64,000 bases of DNA. Origin: Isoetes taiwanensis (lineage: Eukaryota; Streptophyta; Lycopodiopsida; Isoetales; Isoetaceae). Location: the NCBI GenBank assembly GCA_021234155.1, contig JAJEKV010000005.1:5148952-5212951 (forward strand). The letters run 5' to 3'. Below, one piece after another: positions 23,537 through 34,628 of the stretch; the first letter of the stretch is position 1, and the number at the start of each line of letters is the position of its first letter. The notes below the pieces were generated by a model. That model had not been told where the DNA came from. It searched no databases and saw only the letters and a program-made list of their open reading frames with translations. The position numbers and the translations under genes were made by a program.

Positions 23537-24089
23537 CAATGTTGTTAAAAAACCCGTTTTTTATTTTTAAAGTACTTCTATAAAAATCCTCACGTTTTTT
23601 AAAGGATTTTTATGATTTGGTATGGCCAAAAAATAAAAAATAAAAAAATTGCACATTCTTTGCACTGCTTTATTGGACATATTTGCTACTGTTAAAATGC
23701 ACATTTTTGCTACAAATTATAAGACGTAGCATGCCAACAAGTAAATCAAAAGCTTATGCTACTATTAGAAACTATTAAGTTCAAGTACAAAGATATCATA
23801 GTTGTTTTGCCATGCAACTCTTAAGAAAGTTCAGAAAAAACATTATTATAGAGGTTAAGAAGTATAAGAATTTTATATGCAAAGATAAATAAGTTCAAGA
23901 ATATCATATATTTGGATTAAAAAAATCACAGTCTAAGGATTTTTAAGGATTTTAAAGATTTTAAAGATTTTTAACGTATTTTATATGAAATACGTTTTTA
24001 AAGTTTTTTTTCAAAAATTTTAAAAATCTTCAAAAAATCTTGAAAAACGTTTTTTAAACGTACGGATTTTGACGTACTTAACAACATTG
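23537..24089. mobile_element. hAT-type MITE, 553 bp
   Basis: The perfect 12-bp TIR CAATGTTGTTAA lies at both ends and the element is flanked by the 8-bp duplication TTTGCTGC (23529-23536 and 24090-24097), which is the hAT signature. The interior is AT-rich with runs such as TTTTTAAAGGATTTT and no gene. It is inserted in the gypsy integrase C-terminal region. Confidence 0.94.
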
Positions 24090-24649
24090 TTTGCTGCAAT
24101 TGCAAGAGATGAGACAAGAAGCAGCAGACTTCAATATGAGGCATAAACAGAAAGTAAAGCTTATAAGCACAATTTCATTATAATGGGAAAATTTTTAGTA
24201 AACTGGAATTTTTTTATTTTGGGGGTTGTATAGACCTTATGCAGGGGTTTATACCCTGTATCATAGACCCTATGTAGGGGTTGTATACACCACCATGAAA
24301 TATTTAGAAAACATATTTACTCGGTATCATACACCTTCTGCATGTGTTAGGTACACAGGTATGACACCCATGTATCATACATATATTTTTAAGATACATG
24401 AATAGATTTATAGACCTTCTGCAGGTGTATGATACACGTGAGTAGTACACATGTATCATACATATCTTTGTAGCATACAAGCCTCAACCAGTCTTACATC
24501 CTTCTTTGGCAACTGAATAAATGCACCTACTGCTTCACCAATGTTATCGCACCCCCAAAGATATGATTGGAAGTTCAATAGATGGCACCATTGTGATTTC
24601 GTGGATCTCTCATTTGCTACATTCAATGGATCAACATCCTTGCCATGAA

Positions 24650-25280
24650 GGGTGGCTCTCTTTACCCCCAAATGGCATGTATAATTGCCCTCGTTGGCGC
24701 TCCCCAAATGGCTCCATGGGAGGTGCCCAGGGGTATACCCCCCCCTCCCCTCCCCTCCTCCCCTCCCTCCCTTCCCCCCCTCCCCAACCCCCATTTGGGG
24801 GGGTATATCTACTCCCCTAGCAACCAACCCAAATGGGGTATACAACAGTTTCGCCCCACCCCCAAATGGCGCCATTTGGGGGTATACCTACCCCCCATAA
24901 AAAAAAAAAATTGGGCGGATGCAAATGGCCATTTATGGTGCCATTTTTGCATCCTCAAGGTGCCATGTGGGGGGTATACCGCCCCATGGCACCCCCAAAT
25001 GGCACCATTTGAGGGGTATACTGCTTTCCTCCGGGCACCCCAAATGGCCATGGAGCCATTTGAGGGCTCTAAATGGCACCCCAAATGGCTCCATAGCGCC
25101 ATTTGGGGGTATACCTACCCGCACCCTCCAAATGGGCCATTTGGGTGGTATACTCCGCCTCCCGGCACCCCCAAATGGCGCCATTTGGGTGGTATACTGC
25201 CTCGGGCACCCCAAATGGGCCATGAAGCCATTTGAGGGCTCCCCAAATTGCCCCCCAAATGGCTCCATTTGGATGTATAC
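24650..25280. repeat. Array of CAAATGGCGCCATTTG palindromes, first block
   Basis: At least eight units of the form CAAATGG-C-N-CCATTTG, usually preceded by ACCCCC and followed by GGGGGTATAC, are spaced about 40-100 bases apart. One at 24858-24883 is a 26-bp perfect palindrome centred on GGCGCC. Half-units such as CCATTTGAGGG also occur. The long ORFs over this block in all frames are by-products of the repeats. Confidence 0.9.
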
Positions 25281-25734
25281 ATGTGATGAATGGCTCTAAC
25301 AAAAAAGACGATGCATATAGAAAGACTTACCTGGATATGGTAGTCACAATTTTGGTGAAAAACTATATCCGATCGGAGTATATGGATCTTGTAAGAAAAT
25401 TGCTACCAAAAAAGAAGTTTTTCAAAAACCCTATGCAAGCAAAATTAATGTTACCCGAAAAATAAATGACCGCAAGAAGCCATTTAGATGTGCCGACGGT
25501 GGATGGAACCGCTGAAGACCCCTTGATCCGCTATAGAAGGATCTATACAAGCCTAAAGAAATGATATGTCGAGCAAAGAACAACAAATTTGGGATTTCAA
25601 ATTTTGAATTTCAAATTTGGGCTGGCTGAGGGGTTTCAAATTTAGCTGTGAGGGTTTTAAATTTATGGTATTTTAAATTTAGCCTTTCCACGAATTTATA
25701 CCTACCTCGCCGCCACCTACATTCCGGCCGCTTC

Positions 25735-26010
25735 CCGCCGACCGCCAAATGGGCCAGCAATGGCCGCCAGATGCTATTAGTATTGGTTTATTGACCTAGC
25801 GCTACTGCCGGCCGCTAGATGGTTTTAGCGCCGCTTACATCCCGCCGCTTAGCGCCGCTTACATCCTCCTTCCAAGGCCACATTTCAAAAGCATTTTCGA
25901 CTGCCACGGGCGCTTGTGCTAGATGGCCCATTGAACCTAGCGCCAACGTCAGCGCCTGCAGCTAGATGGCCTAGCGCCTAGTGCCAATGCCAGCGCCACC
26001 GCTTAGCGCC
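25735..26010. repeat. TAGCGCC / GCGCCTAG-rich stretch
   Basis: Short units (TAGCGCC, CTAGATGG, CCGCTTAGCGCCGCTTAC) repeat irregularly between the two palindrome arrays. The stretch is GC-rich against an AT-rich surround and has no gene. Confidence 0.6.
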
Positions 26011-26149
26011 TTTGTTTTCATCACTCTAGACACTAAAGATATCAAGAATCATGAAGGCAAGTCTCCAAGGCAAAGGTAGGTCTTCTTTTACTTGATTTTT
26101 TAGTTTTCCTAGTCAAATAGCACCAGTTTCTTGAATATGTTTGCTTGAT

Positions 26150-26600
26150 GCATATTGAGGATGCAAATGGCATGCATCCTTAGCATGATCTGCTTTATTA
26201 AATGCATGTTGAGGAATGCAAAGGGCGCCATGGCGCCATTTGCATTCACCATCATGCATTTGGTCCAGATGTTATATCAAATGCATGCTGTGGATGCCTC
26301 ATCATGTTTGGAAATGGCACCTCGAGGATGCAAATGGCGCCTTGCACCCGCAACACCAAACAAAATTTCAAAAAAAAAAAAAATTTTTTTTTTTTTTTGG
26401 CGGGTGTTGCAGGTGCATGGCGCCATTTGCACTCTCAATGTGCCATTTTCAACCATGCTGAGGATGCAAATGGCGTCCTTCGCATGCTTAAGAATGGCAC
26501 CTTGAGGGTGCAAATGGCGCCACGCCATGGCGCCATTTGCACCCCAACACCCTTTTTTTCGGGGGGAATTTTTTTTGGGTGCTGGGGGTGTAAATGGCAT
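26150..26600. repeat. Array of TGCAAATGGCGCCATTTGCA palindromes, second block
   Basis: Related palindromes use TGCAAATGGCGCC and GGCGCCATTTGCA arms instead of the CCCC/GGGG arms of the first block. At about 26507-26544 two units in opposite orientation form a long inverted repeat around ACGCCAT. An A/T run (about 26375-26398) interrupts the array. Confidence 0.85.
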
Positions 26601-27099
26601 CATGTTGCATCAGGTATGCCAGGAGATTTGCTGTGGAGCCACCTTCGTCCAGCTTGGTACCACTGAAGATTTTAGTCACGATGAGATTCAAAATCTTTTA
26701 CAACTTTGTTAAGAGGCATTTAGTGGGGCAGGATTTGACATTCTTATGAATGTTGGCAAAGAAAAAGCATGATCCTACTAATGGCGTTGATTCAATTCAA
26801 AGAACAAATTTCGTAATTTAGCTTCATAAACAAATTTTCTTGATGTGTAAATTTGTCAATTTCAGAAGTTAATGATGCCCTTCTTCCGTGAAAATAGGTA
26901 AAACTTGCTAACTTAAGTTGCGTATTTTTTTTTTTGTTTTTTCCCCTTTGATATTAATGGCGCAATAAATGGCACTTTAGATGCATTTTTTTGCTAAATG
27001 GCTTTATAATTGCTCAAAAAATCGTCATAAAATGGATTAAAAAGGATTTTCATCCCTAACTGGAATCACGAAATTTCTCATTTTAATGAAATTGTGCTT

Positions 27100-27335
27100 T
27101 TATCAAAGATAAGTTACAGGTTGTCAATCCATTTGAGGAAGGGCAATTGGTGTTGTGCAGAACCACTAAACAGCATCTATCTAAATTTCAAAGCCCATGG
27201 GAAGGCCCATTTCTGATTGATAAAGAGGTACCAGGTGGGGCTTTCTATTTGATGACTCCAGCAGGGGAATTGTTGCCTAATCCTAGAAATGGCAAGGATC
27301 TCAGGCCTTACTTTGAAAGAGAAGTGCTATTCTAA
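27100..27335 (+). pseudogene. Gypsy integrase C-terminal tail
   Basis: Sequence after the palindrome-rich element resumes with KLQVVNPFEEGQLVLCRT, then KFQSPWEGPFLIDKEVPGG and ends NPRNGKDLRPYFER. This is the GPY-like C-terminal module of gypsy integrases (the GPF is present). The upstream half of the module lies at 24098-24164. Confidence 0.85.
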
Positions 27336-27727
27336 GGGATTCAGATTTGGCATAGCTCCAATTGCAAAGAATTTGTGGAGAACTTTTGGGTTACAGCAGG
27401 TCGTTTTTCTGTAAAAACAGAAGGTGACAGTTCCATAATACACAATCTATACATCAAAAGATGTATTTCGGCGATACGAATCCAAAGAGCTATGGTGCAG
27501 GTCAAACGGAGTTCTGGAACTCAAGATATCAGCTTTCAAAGTTTGCCACAGTTACAAAGGCTCTGTTTCGTCACTGTCATTTTGGACCAGTTTGTTTGTA
27601 TTAGTCATTTGGATTTGAGGAGAGTGTAAATGTGTCATTTGGGGACATGTCCCAAGGGACCATATGAATTTGTTTTGTTGTGGGTTCTCCGCCACGGAGT
27701 GGCACATTTTCCCACTGTGGTTGCCAC

Positions 27728-28054
27728 TGTTGGGGTGGTCACAACTCACCACACTCGTCACCACACTCACCACTCACCACTATAGGAGACCATATACCGT
27801 ATATGAAGGGATATACGCACATGCACGCGTGCAGAATATTTGCACATATGCATTGTGGAGCCAAGATGATCACTGTATTATCTGAGCAGGGAGAGAGAAG
27901 AACAGAGAGACGATGTATTGAGAGAGAGTATTTTTCTTGATCTAACTATGGAGATGGTGATTCTTTGTGTTGTGCATTGCCTTGATCTGATAGCTTGAGC
28001 TTGGATTGTTGGGTTTTTCATCCTTCTTGCTAGGTTAGAGTTCGGGCTCTAACA
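27728..28054 (+). repeat. Gypsy 3' LTR
   Basis: The repeat is 327 bp and pairs with 14422-14745. Differences are few and mostly G/A substitutions (for example GCAGGATATT versus GCAGAATATT) plus an AGA insertion in the GAGAGA run. GAAGG follows at 28055. Confidence 0.95.
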
Positions 28055-28931
28055 GAAGGTTGTTGCTATGGTTCTTTATTTCCTTGCTCATGGTGAGATA
28101 CCTGTACATGTTGGCCAAAGATTTTATGCTGGAAAAGCAACTATCCAGAAATATACAAAGAAGATGACACGTTAAAAAAACTATTCTATTCTATTCTATT
28201 CTATTCTATTAGCTCTTGCTTTTAAGACCATGCTTTACAAAAAATTTAATGCCTTGCCCTCGGGCCAGAGACTGCTAGATATTATGAAGGAGTTTCAAGA
28301 TGCCATAGGCTTGCCTATCATTTTTGGTGTTGTTGATGGTTCTCATACTTTTTTATACAGGAAGCCATGGAAGAAAGACAAAGGGGATGAATACTACATA
28401 GATATAAGAGACATTCCTGCCTGATAGAAGGTGTAGTAACACATACTCGAATGTTTATCAAATGTTTGTGTTAGTAGGACGGGATCTGTGCACGATTCAA
28501 ACAGGTTCAAGAAAACTCTTTTGAATAATAGGCTTGCATCAAAGTAGATTCTACAATAGTCTATTCTCCACATGAATGGCAAGAAAATTAACAGGAGAGG
28601 TGATCCCCTTTATGGAAATGTAGCAGTCAACATTCCACCAATGCTTTTAGGTGATTCAGCATATTCGAGCAGCAGGTTCCTAATGAAGGTAATTTCAGAT
28701 AGTACAGGATCTTTTGGCATGTTTAACAAGAGGATTTGCAAGGATAGAGTATGTGTGGAGAATGGTTTTGGGATAGTGAAAGAGAAGTTTAGGATCCTTA
28801 AGGGTTTGCCTATTCATGTTGGTAGGGCAGCCAAGATCATTCATGTTATGTCATGGAATTTCTGCATAATGGAGGATTTGGAAATGGAGATGCTGCCAAT
28901 TGAAGCAGACTCACCAGAATATGTAGCATAA
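28055..28931 (+). pseudogene. PIF/Harbinger-type transposase, catalytic fragment
   Basis: After GAAGG the protein continues as VVAMVLYFLAHGEIPVHVG, then GLPIIFGVVDGSHTFLY (first catalytic Asp), a frame-shifted TGSVHDSNRFKK (about 28483-28520), LLGDSAYSSSRFL (second Asp, 28572-28931 ORF) and VCVENGFGIVKEKFRIL (catalytic Glu). This is the DDE_Tnp_4 fold of HARBI1-like proteins. A (CTATT)6 run sits in the middle and at least two frameshifts are present. With the pieces at 1-114 and 14317-14421 this makes nearly a whole transposase, now broken. It could be an old PIF element or a domesticated relative; the terminal repeats were not found. Confidence 0.87.
28181..28210 (+). repeat. (CTATT)6 microsatellite inside the Harbinger fragment
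   Basis: Six CTATT units are preceded by GTTAAAAAAA. The same pentanucleotide forms the tail of retroposons elsewhere in the window (41987, 60846, 62190), so this could be a very short retroposon tail insertion. Confidence 0.8.
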
Positions 28932-29045
28932 GAACAGGGGGTTTTCTTTGTGTTTTTGTACGCTTTTCACTAAGGTTTTCCTATGATTTCGTGATGTATT
29001 CAAATGGATGTACTAATGCATACATCTAGAGTGCACCATTTCTGA

Positions 29046-29248
29046 GCCATTGATTTTAGCCTTTTTTTTTTCAATGGTCAACAACCAATGGTTCACAACA
29101 AAAGCCCTTTTTTGTGCGTGTGGTGCATAATGGGCACATGAAGGGCCATTGATTTTAGCCTTTTTTTTCCAATGGTCAACAACCAATAGCTCACAACAAA
29201 AGCCCTCTTTTTGTGTGTGTGGTGCATAATGGGCACATGAAGGGCGCA
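29046..29248 (+). repeat. 99-bp tandem duplication
   Basis: Two copies start at 29046 and 29145. Each opens GCCATTGATTTTAGCC, runs through a poly-T and a Q/N-like ACAACCAAT stretch and ends with GTGGTGCATAATGGGCACAT. No gene was recognised, and nothing clear lies between 29249 and 29879. Confidence 0.88.
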
Positions 29249-29879
29249 TGTAGTGCAGTTTCCCTGCGAGCAACACATTTCTTATCATAAGTTTTGATCC
29301 ATAGCTCTGTTTGAGATGATTTTTATTGCGTTGGAAAGCTCTCTCCGAGATCTTTTTGATAGTGTATAATATGGATATGTTTGGTTAAGTTATCTATGCT
29401 AAAACAACAATTTTTCGGCCGGGTTTAGTAGGCTTTCACATCCTACCAGCTGATTAATACAGGATTGCGCTTATTGATATTGTTTTATGGCTCATTCCGA
29501 ATGAAGCTTGCAAAAATTACCATGCATTTTTAGATTTTGAGGCAGTTATTAAGCAAATTCCAAGGCTTCTAGATTCTTTGTGCTAACAAAGGAAAAGTTT
29601 CCCACTTTGGTTTCTCACCACAAGAATCTATGGAGGCCAAAGGTCGCCGTTAAATTCCGCTTGAAAAATGTTTGTGTATGGGTGTTGCAAACTTTATGAC
29701 TTTCTAATAATGGGATCAATCTGCTTCTATCTTTATGGTAACTTTTACTTTATGTTCTATTTGTTTTATTGTGATCAAATTCAAAAGCTACAGGTGATGA
29801 AAGCCTCAAATGAATTCTAGTTTTTTTCTGGTTTGAATTCTAAAATTTTTGTCAACTGGGGGACGTTCCTAAGGCCTCC

Positions 29880-30447
29880 GAAAGGCCAACACAAACCATT
29901 AACATCCAACATATCCTCAACATTATAACAACCAAATTATAACAACCATTGACATTAACAACCAACACATTATTGACATTAATTAACACAACCATTGGGT
30001 CCAACACATTTAAATTAAAATCCCCCTTAAACCCCCTTTGGTTTGGGTGCATATTCACACGGGAGGTGACGTAGGGCAGCGAGAGCCCTCATAATTGTAT
30101 TTTGCACGTATGAAATCAACACCATATAGTATTCCGCTTGAAATCTTATAGTATTTTGCGAATCTTGTTATACAGTATAGCAAATTTTGTACTTGCATAC
30201 CCCACAAATGAGGAACTTTACGTACGGTGTAGATTAAGGAATAAGGGGTGAATATGCCTATCCAACAGCTCTCGTTGCCCGGAGTCACCCCCCCTGTGAA
30301 TATGCACCCAAACCAAAGGGGGTTTAAGGGGGATTTTAATTTAAATGTGTTGGACCCAATGGTTGTGTTAATTAATGTCAATGGGTTATGTGTTGGTTGT
30401 TAATGTCAATGGTTGTTATGTGTTGGTTGTTATGTGTTGTGTTGTGT
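29880..30447. mobile_element. Foldback or long-TIR element
   Basis: The left arm (about 29880-30084) and right arm (about 30268-30447) are inverted repeats. They share TGGTTTGGGTGCATATTCAC, AATTTAAATGTGTTGGACCC and AAC/GTT-rich outer parts. The inner ends GGGCAGCGAGAGC and GCTCTCGTTGCCC also pair. A spacer of about 183 bp separates the arms. A clear target duplication was not found, so the outer limits are approximate. Confidence 0.75.
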
Positions 30448-30984
30448 GAGACTGAAGACATGAATAAGAAAATGAAGTAAGGAACGAGACTTGATAAGAC
30501 ATGTCATCTTCTAGAATAGGAATTTTTTTTCTTGAAGCCATTTTTTCGGTCCTTGGGGGAATGAAAGGCTTCGCAGCGACTGGCAAAGAGAATCTGGTTG
30601 CTTTGTCATGATCTTGAGCCTGTTCAGCCTGATTTATGAAGCAACAATGGACTCACCAAGCTGATAAGAGAGTGGCTATTACCAAATAATTCTACAAATT
30701 CAAGTGAAGAAATGCAACAAATACTTGCCAGAATGCCGTTGGATGCGTTTACAATACTTGAAGGGAAGAATTTGGATCTTCAATTGTTGGAGCCTGCTCA
30801 CCTTAGATAGGGGCCGGAATTAAGGTCGAAATTTTCGGCCTCTAAAACTTGCCCCCAAAATTTTACAGGCCGTCGTCCTTAATGGCCATTCAAGTAATGG
30901 AAATGCCCCTAACAGCTGTTAGGGGCAAATTGTCTCTTAATGCAGAGAGTCCACTAAGTGGACTCTCGCATCTCTCTCATGATC

Positions 30985-30988
<4 letters not shown>
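30448..30988. other. Intergenic, no feature recognised
   Basis: Ordinary mixed sequence. A CTGTTAGGGGC run and the inverted pair GAGTCCACTAAG / TAAGTGGACTC at about 30947-30966 are the only local structures seen. Confidence 0.4.

Positions 30989-31041
<53 letters not shown>
30989..31041 (+). repeat. (CT)n microsatellite at the LINE 5' boundary
   Basis: There are about 26 CT units, and LINE sequence begins immediately after. A second CT run of about 34 units stands at the other end of the LINE (33693-33760). Confidence 0.95.
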
Positions 31042-31043
<2 letters not shown>

Positions 31044-33673
31044 GTAAAGGCAAAAGTGTCGTTGATTATCCGATAGGTGATGAGAATGCTATTGCTAGCA
31101 TAAGGCACTTCATAATAGGGGAAGGTAGGGCTGAATCAGACCATAACCCTCTGTTGTTTTCTATTGTGACCCATAAAGAGGTACTTCCAAAGAAACAGGA
31201 CCTGTCTGCATCACATGGTTATCGAGTAAATATAAAAAAAACAGAGAAGTTTAGAAAGTCGATAGAAGAAACCACTCTAGAGGAACATGATGATGCATCC
31301 CGGATGAGTGCGAGACATTACTAGAGCTCTAGTGCAGTCTGCCCGGATCATGCTTTCATTCTAACAGAGCAAACAAAAGGCTTACCCGGCAATTCTTGGT
31401 TTGACGTGGATTGCAAGTTGGCACGCCCAAAGATTTGTCTTGGCATCGGAAGCAAATAAGAAAGAATTGTTATTGGAGTACAAAAAGATTGACACGAAGA
31501 AAAAAAGAGGGCATATATCAAAGACAAAGTGGCGGTACCGTTAAGGGATTGGGTTGTCGATCCTAAACGTTTTTGGAATAGGTTGAAAGTAAAGAAATGT
31601 CCGAAAATGCATTGTCATGTGATACCGGGTTGCTCATGTGCGTAAGCTCCATCATAAGGTTGACATACAGGGCAAACACCATTGTCGGGCTTGGGATACG
31701 ATATCTTCACTACGGATGATATATTGTGGCATTAAGAGACCGGCTAATAATAAAGCCCGATAGTTTGGGGTTGGTTGCTGAATTGGTTAAGTGGGCTGGT
31801 GACACAATTATAGAGTATATCTCCGCAAGATGTTCAATAAAGTGATGAGGCGGGGTTCCCATCGAATGGCAATGTAGCGAGTGGTACCGGTGCTTAAAGG
31901 AGGAGATGTAGCTGATCCGAATAATTATCTGGACAATTATGGTAAACAACTTATGGGCTAAGCTATTTGCTACCATTGTTGAGGGAAAGCCGAAAGTGCT
32001 TGGGCGGAGGAGACTGGGCGTGAGAGCCAAAGGGCGTGCGTGCTTTAGGCTCAATATTCCACAATAGACCAACCGGTAACCTTGGCGGCTATCGTGGAGA
32101 ATGTGAAAGGAAAGAAAAACCGTTGTTTATGGCATTTGTAGACTACACTAAGGCATTTGATACGATTGCCTCGCAAAAACTTATGGGACCTAATGGATGC
32201 TTTGAATGTTCCGCTTGAGCTAAGAACAAACCCACTCGGAGATTATATGAAAAAGTTTTAGTAGAGCTCTCAAGACCTTGGTCCGATATTTGCAAGCAAC
32301 GATAATCAAAGTAATATTGGGGTGAAACAAGGATGCCCTCTTTCCCCGACGCTTCTAAGTATCTTTATAGATGAACTTGAAGATTGATTTTGTATAATGG
32401 CGGTCCAGAGCAATTTAGCCGAAAGCATGTGGTATCCTTATTGTCAGATGAGATGATGTAGTCCCTCATTGCAAGGACGAAGCAAGGGTTGGATAAAACA
32501 CGGAAATTCTAGCTACATTTTGTGATAGAACCGGGTCCGGAGGTAAATATCTCCAAGACTAAAGTTATGGTAGTGGGCACGCTTTTGCTAAGCATGTATT
32601 TTGTTATAAAGGACGACATAACCGAGATAGTGACCTCTTTCAAATATTTAGGGATCATTTTGAAAACAATTACAGTGTGGAACCAATGTGTTGAGCAAAG
32701 GTGCAAGAATGGATTAAAAGCCTTGTGTGTGCACTCGAGTAGACAATGCGAAGGAGTTACTTATGGAATTGGTCCATGAAAAAGATGCTCTTCAAGACTT
32801 TGGTCCAAACGGTAGTCCCAGATGCCCGAAGTCTTCCAAATTTTAATTTGTGGTTAGCAATTGAGAAATTGCAAAAAAGATTCCTATATTCAACTAGGTG
32901 TCAAAATGCAGACACCATAGGCAGAAGGAGGGTTGCTCCCTTTGGAAGGGGAAGCCATAGTGCAATTTGCGGCATATGTTGGCAAAGTTCACCGCATGGA
33001 AGATGACCGCCTACCACATATTGCTATGCATGCTAGCAAGGATAAGGGATGGTATCATGATGCGAGGTCCGGGTTAAAGAAGTGGAACATGAACTTGGAT
33101 GAACTACAGGCAAAGAAAGAGGATATCACGTAAGTTAGTAACAGAACGGGTATACGAAAAGTTATGGAGGACTCCGGAGACTAAGATGTTGTTCTACCGC
33201 ACATCACTAAACCCAAGACTTATAGAAGCCAAGTATCTATCTGATGGCGTCTCCTTACATTTTAGGCATGTGATGGCTCGCGTGAGACTTAGCTCGCATT
33301 ATCAAGATAGAGACGGGAGATGGCATGTGATACCCCGGAGACAAACGATATGTGAGTTTTGTGAAAGCGACACATAGAGGATGAACTTCACACCTTGCTC
33401 GTTGCTCAAAGATATGATGATATCGATACAAGCACGGGATACAGGCTAAGACATTGCTAGAACTTTTTGAGCTCCCAACCTTGAAAACCTGTCACTTTAT
33501 ATTTGACGTACTCCATGTTAGAGAGAAGTTCTTTAAGGTCGATAATAATAATTTTGTTGATGATATTACCTCAGAGAGTGAGAGTAGCGCCTATACCGAT
33601 GATATCGGTGGCATTTTTTGATATGTAATATGTTCGTCTTATAGACCTGATAGGTCTCCACGGACGTAATAAA
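31042..33673 (+). pseudogene. 5'-truncated LINE (endonuclease C-terminus to reverse transcriptase)
   Basis: The remnant starts inside the endonuclease (IASIRHFIIGEGRAESDHNP, with the SDHNPL box at about 31130-31160). RT pieces follow in changing frames: MAFVDYTKAFDTIASQKL (about 32127-32180), GVKQGCPLSPT (about 32322-32350), EVNISKTKVMVVG (32540-32580) and SFKYLGIIL. Degenerate ORFs continue to about 33600. The 3' end carries TAGACCTGATAGGTCTCC and GGACGTAATAAA, then a (CACTT)n tail. No complete ORF remains. Endonuclease with a microsatellite-type tail suggests an RTE-like LINE, which is an inference. Confidence 0.8.
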
Positions 33674-33689
33674 CACTTCACTTCACTTC

Positions 33690-33782
<93 letters not shown>

Positions 33783-33799
33783 GCACGCACGCACGCACG
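33674..33799 (+). repeat. Compound microsatellite (CACTT)n-(CT)n-(AC)n-(ACGC)n
   Basis: About four CACTT units form the LINE tail. They pass into about 34 CT units, then about 11 AC units and four ACGC units. The CT run mirrors the one at the LINE 5' boundary. Confidence 0.95.
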
Positions 33800-34422
33800 G
33801 TAAGTGTATTAATCTGCAAATTTAGAAAAGGTTTTTAGTTATTAAAATAAAGAAATATGCATTAAAAGGAAATATAAATCAAAATAGGGCTTCATTCACT
33901 ACTTGGGATGAATAGGAGATCCAGACCTCTAAGAGCAGTCTCAATCAGATGCCCTTATTCTATTTTTCTCTCTCGATCCTTTAATGTGTCCTACGTGGAT
34001 TTTGGATGTTTCATGTGTGGAATCACCCTATAGAAACTGTTATTTAATTTAAAAAACTTTAATGCTACATCCTCAAGGAACGTCCACCATAGTGGAATCT
34101 CACCCTAAGTTTATCCAAGAATGGTACACCCGATTAAGATGCCACATAGCATCGACAGATTAACAAAAGCAGATACAAAAAAAAAAGAAAACATAAAGAG
34201 ACGCGCAAGTAGGCAAGGAGGAGGTTATTTCTGGAACATTCTCTAACTACACTTATGACTTCAGGTGGTGATCACAATACAATGGACATTAAGAGTAAGT
34301 TCCTGATTTGGTTACAGAAGTACGTAACATGACATGTGTTGAGATAGATCACAATATGCTCGACATGAGGAGCATGTGTTTCTGAATGTCCAGAAGACGA
34401 GGAGCAAGTGCCAATGTAAAAC

Positions 34423-34628
34423 CCAGAGAAACATATGAGCAAAATCTAACAAGGGATGACAAATTGGCCCACTGATAATTATGTAAATGAATAGTTATAT
34501 TGGAGCCATATATTCACCACATTATCCAGAGAAACATATGAGCAAAATCTAACAAGGGATGACAAATTGGCCCACTAATAATTATGTAAATGAATAGTTA
34601 TATATTGGAGCCATGTATTCACAACTAA
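34423..34628 (+). repeat. 103-bp tandem duplication
   Basis: Copies start at 34423 and 34526 with CCAGAGAAACATATGAGC and include GATGACAAATTGGCCCACT. The copies are nearly identical. The region 33800-34422 before it shows no gene. Confidence 0.88.

Larger units (their letters stand above)
24165..27099. mobile_element. Unclassified TIR DNA element, 2.9 kb, palindrome-rich
   Basis: The left end AAGCACAATTTCATTATAAT matches the reverse complement of the right end (AAGCACAATTTCATTAAAAT) and similarity continues for about 40 bases. The flanks are TTAT at 24161-24164 and 27100-27103. It lies inside the gypsy integrase C-terminal region. There is no transposase. The interior contains GTATCATACA-type inverted units (24220-24470), two arrays of CAAATGGCGCCATTTG-like palindromes and a TAGCGCC-rich stretch. 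A 4-bp duplication with this TIR does not fit a plant superfamily I can name. Confidence 0.85.
14422..28054 (+). mobile_element. Ty3/gypsy LTR retrotransposon, 13.6 kb including nested insertions
   Basis: Near-identical LTRs (14422-14745 and 27728-28054) begin TGTTGGGG and end TCTAACA, and the pair is flanked by GAAGG at 14417-14421 and 28055-28059. Domain order on the plus strand is gag with zinc knuckles, aspartic protease, RT, RNase H, integrase, which is the Ty3/gypsy order. The LTRs differ at roughly seven positions plus a 3-bp indel, nearly all G/A changes, so the insertion is fairly recent. The element is non-functional: it holds three other transposons, a 2.46-kb internal tandem duplication and several frame breaks. 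No clear polypurine tract is next to the right LTR. Confidence 0.95.

Noticed and set aside
24645-25302. Overlapping long ORFs on both strands rich in GxIWG/NGAIW and Pro
   Set aside because: They arise from translating the CAAATGGCGCCATTTG palindromes and their CCCC/GGGG arms in every frame; a palindromic repeat gives open frames on both strands.
24650-26600. Palindrome arrays as a CRISPR-like array
   Set aside because: Spacing is irregular, the units themselves are full palindromes, there are no cas genes, and the setting is a plant transposon.
28181-28210. A complete retroposon at the (CTATT)6 run
   Set aside because: Only the run and a short GTTAAAAAAA are present; transposase coding sequence abuts both sides, so nothing beyond a microsatellite or tail can be claimed.
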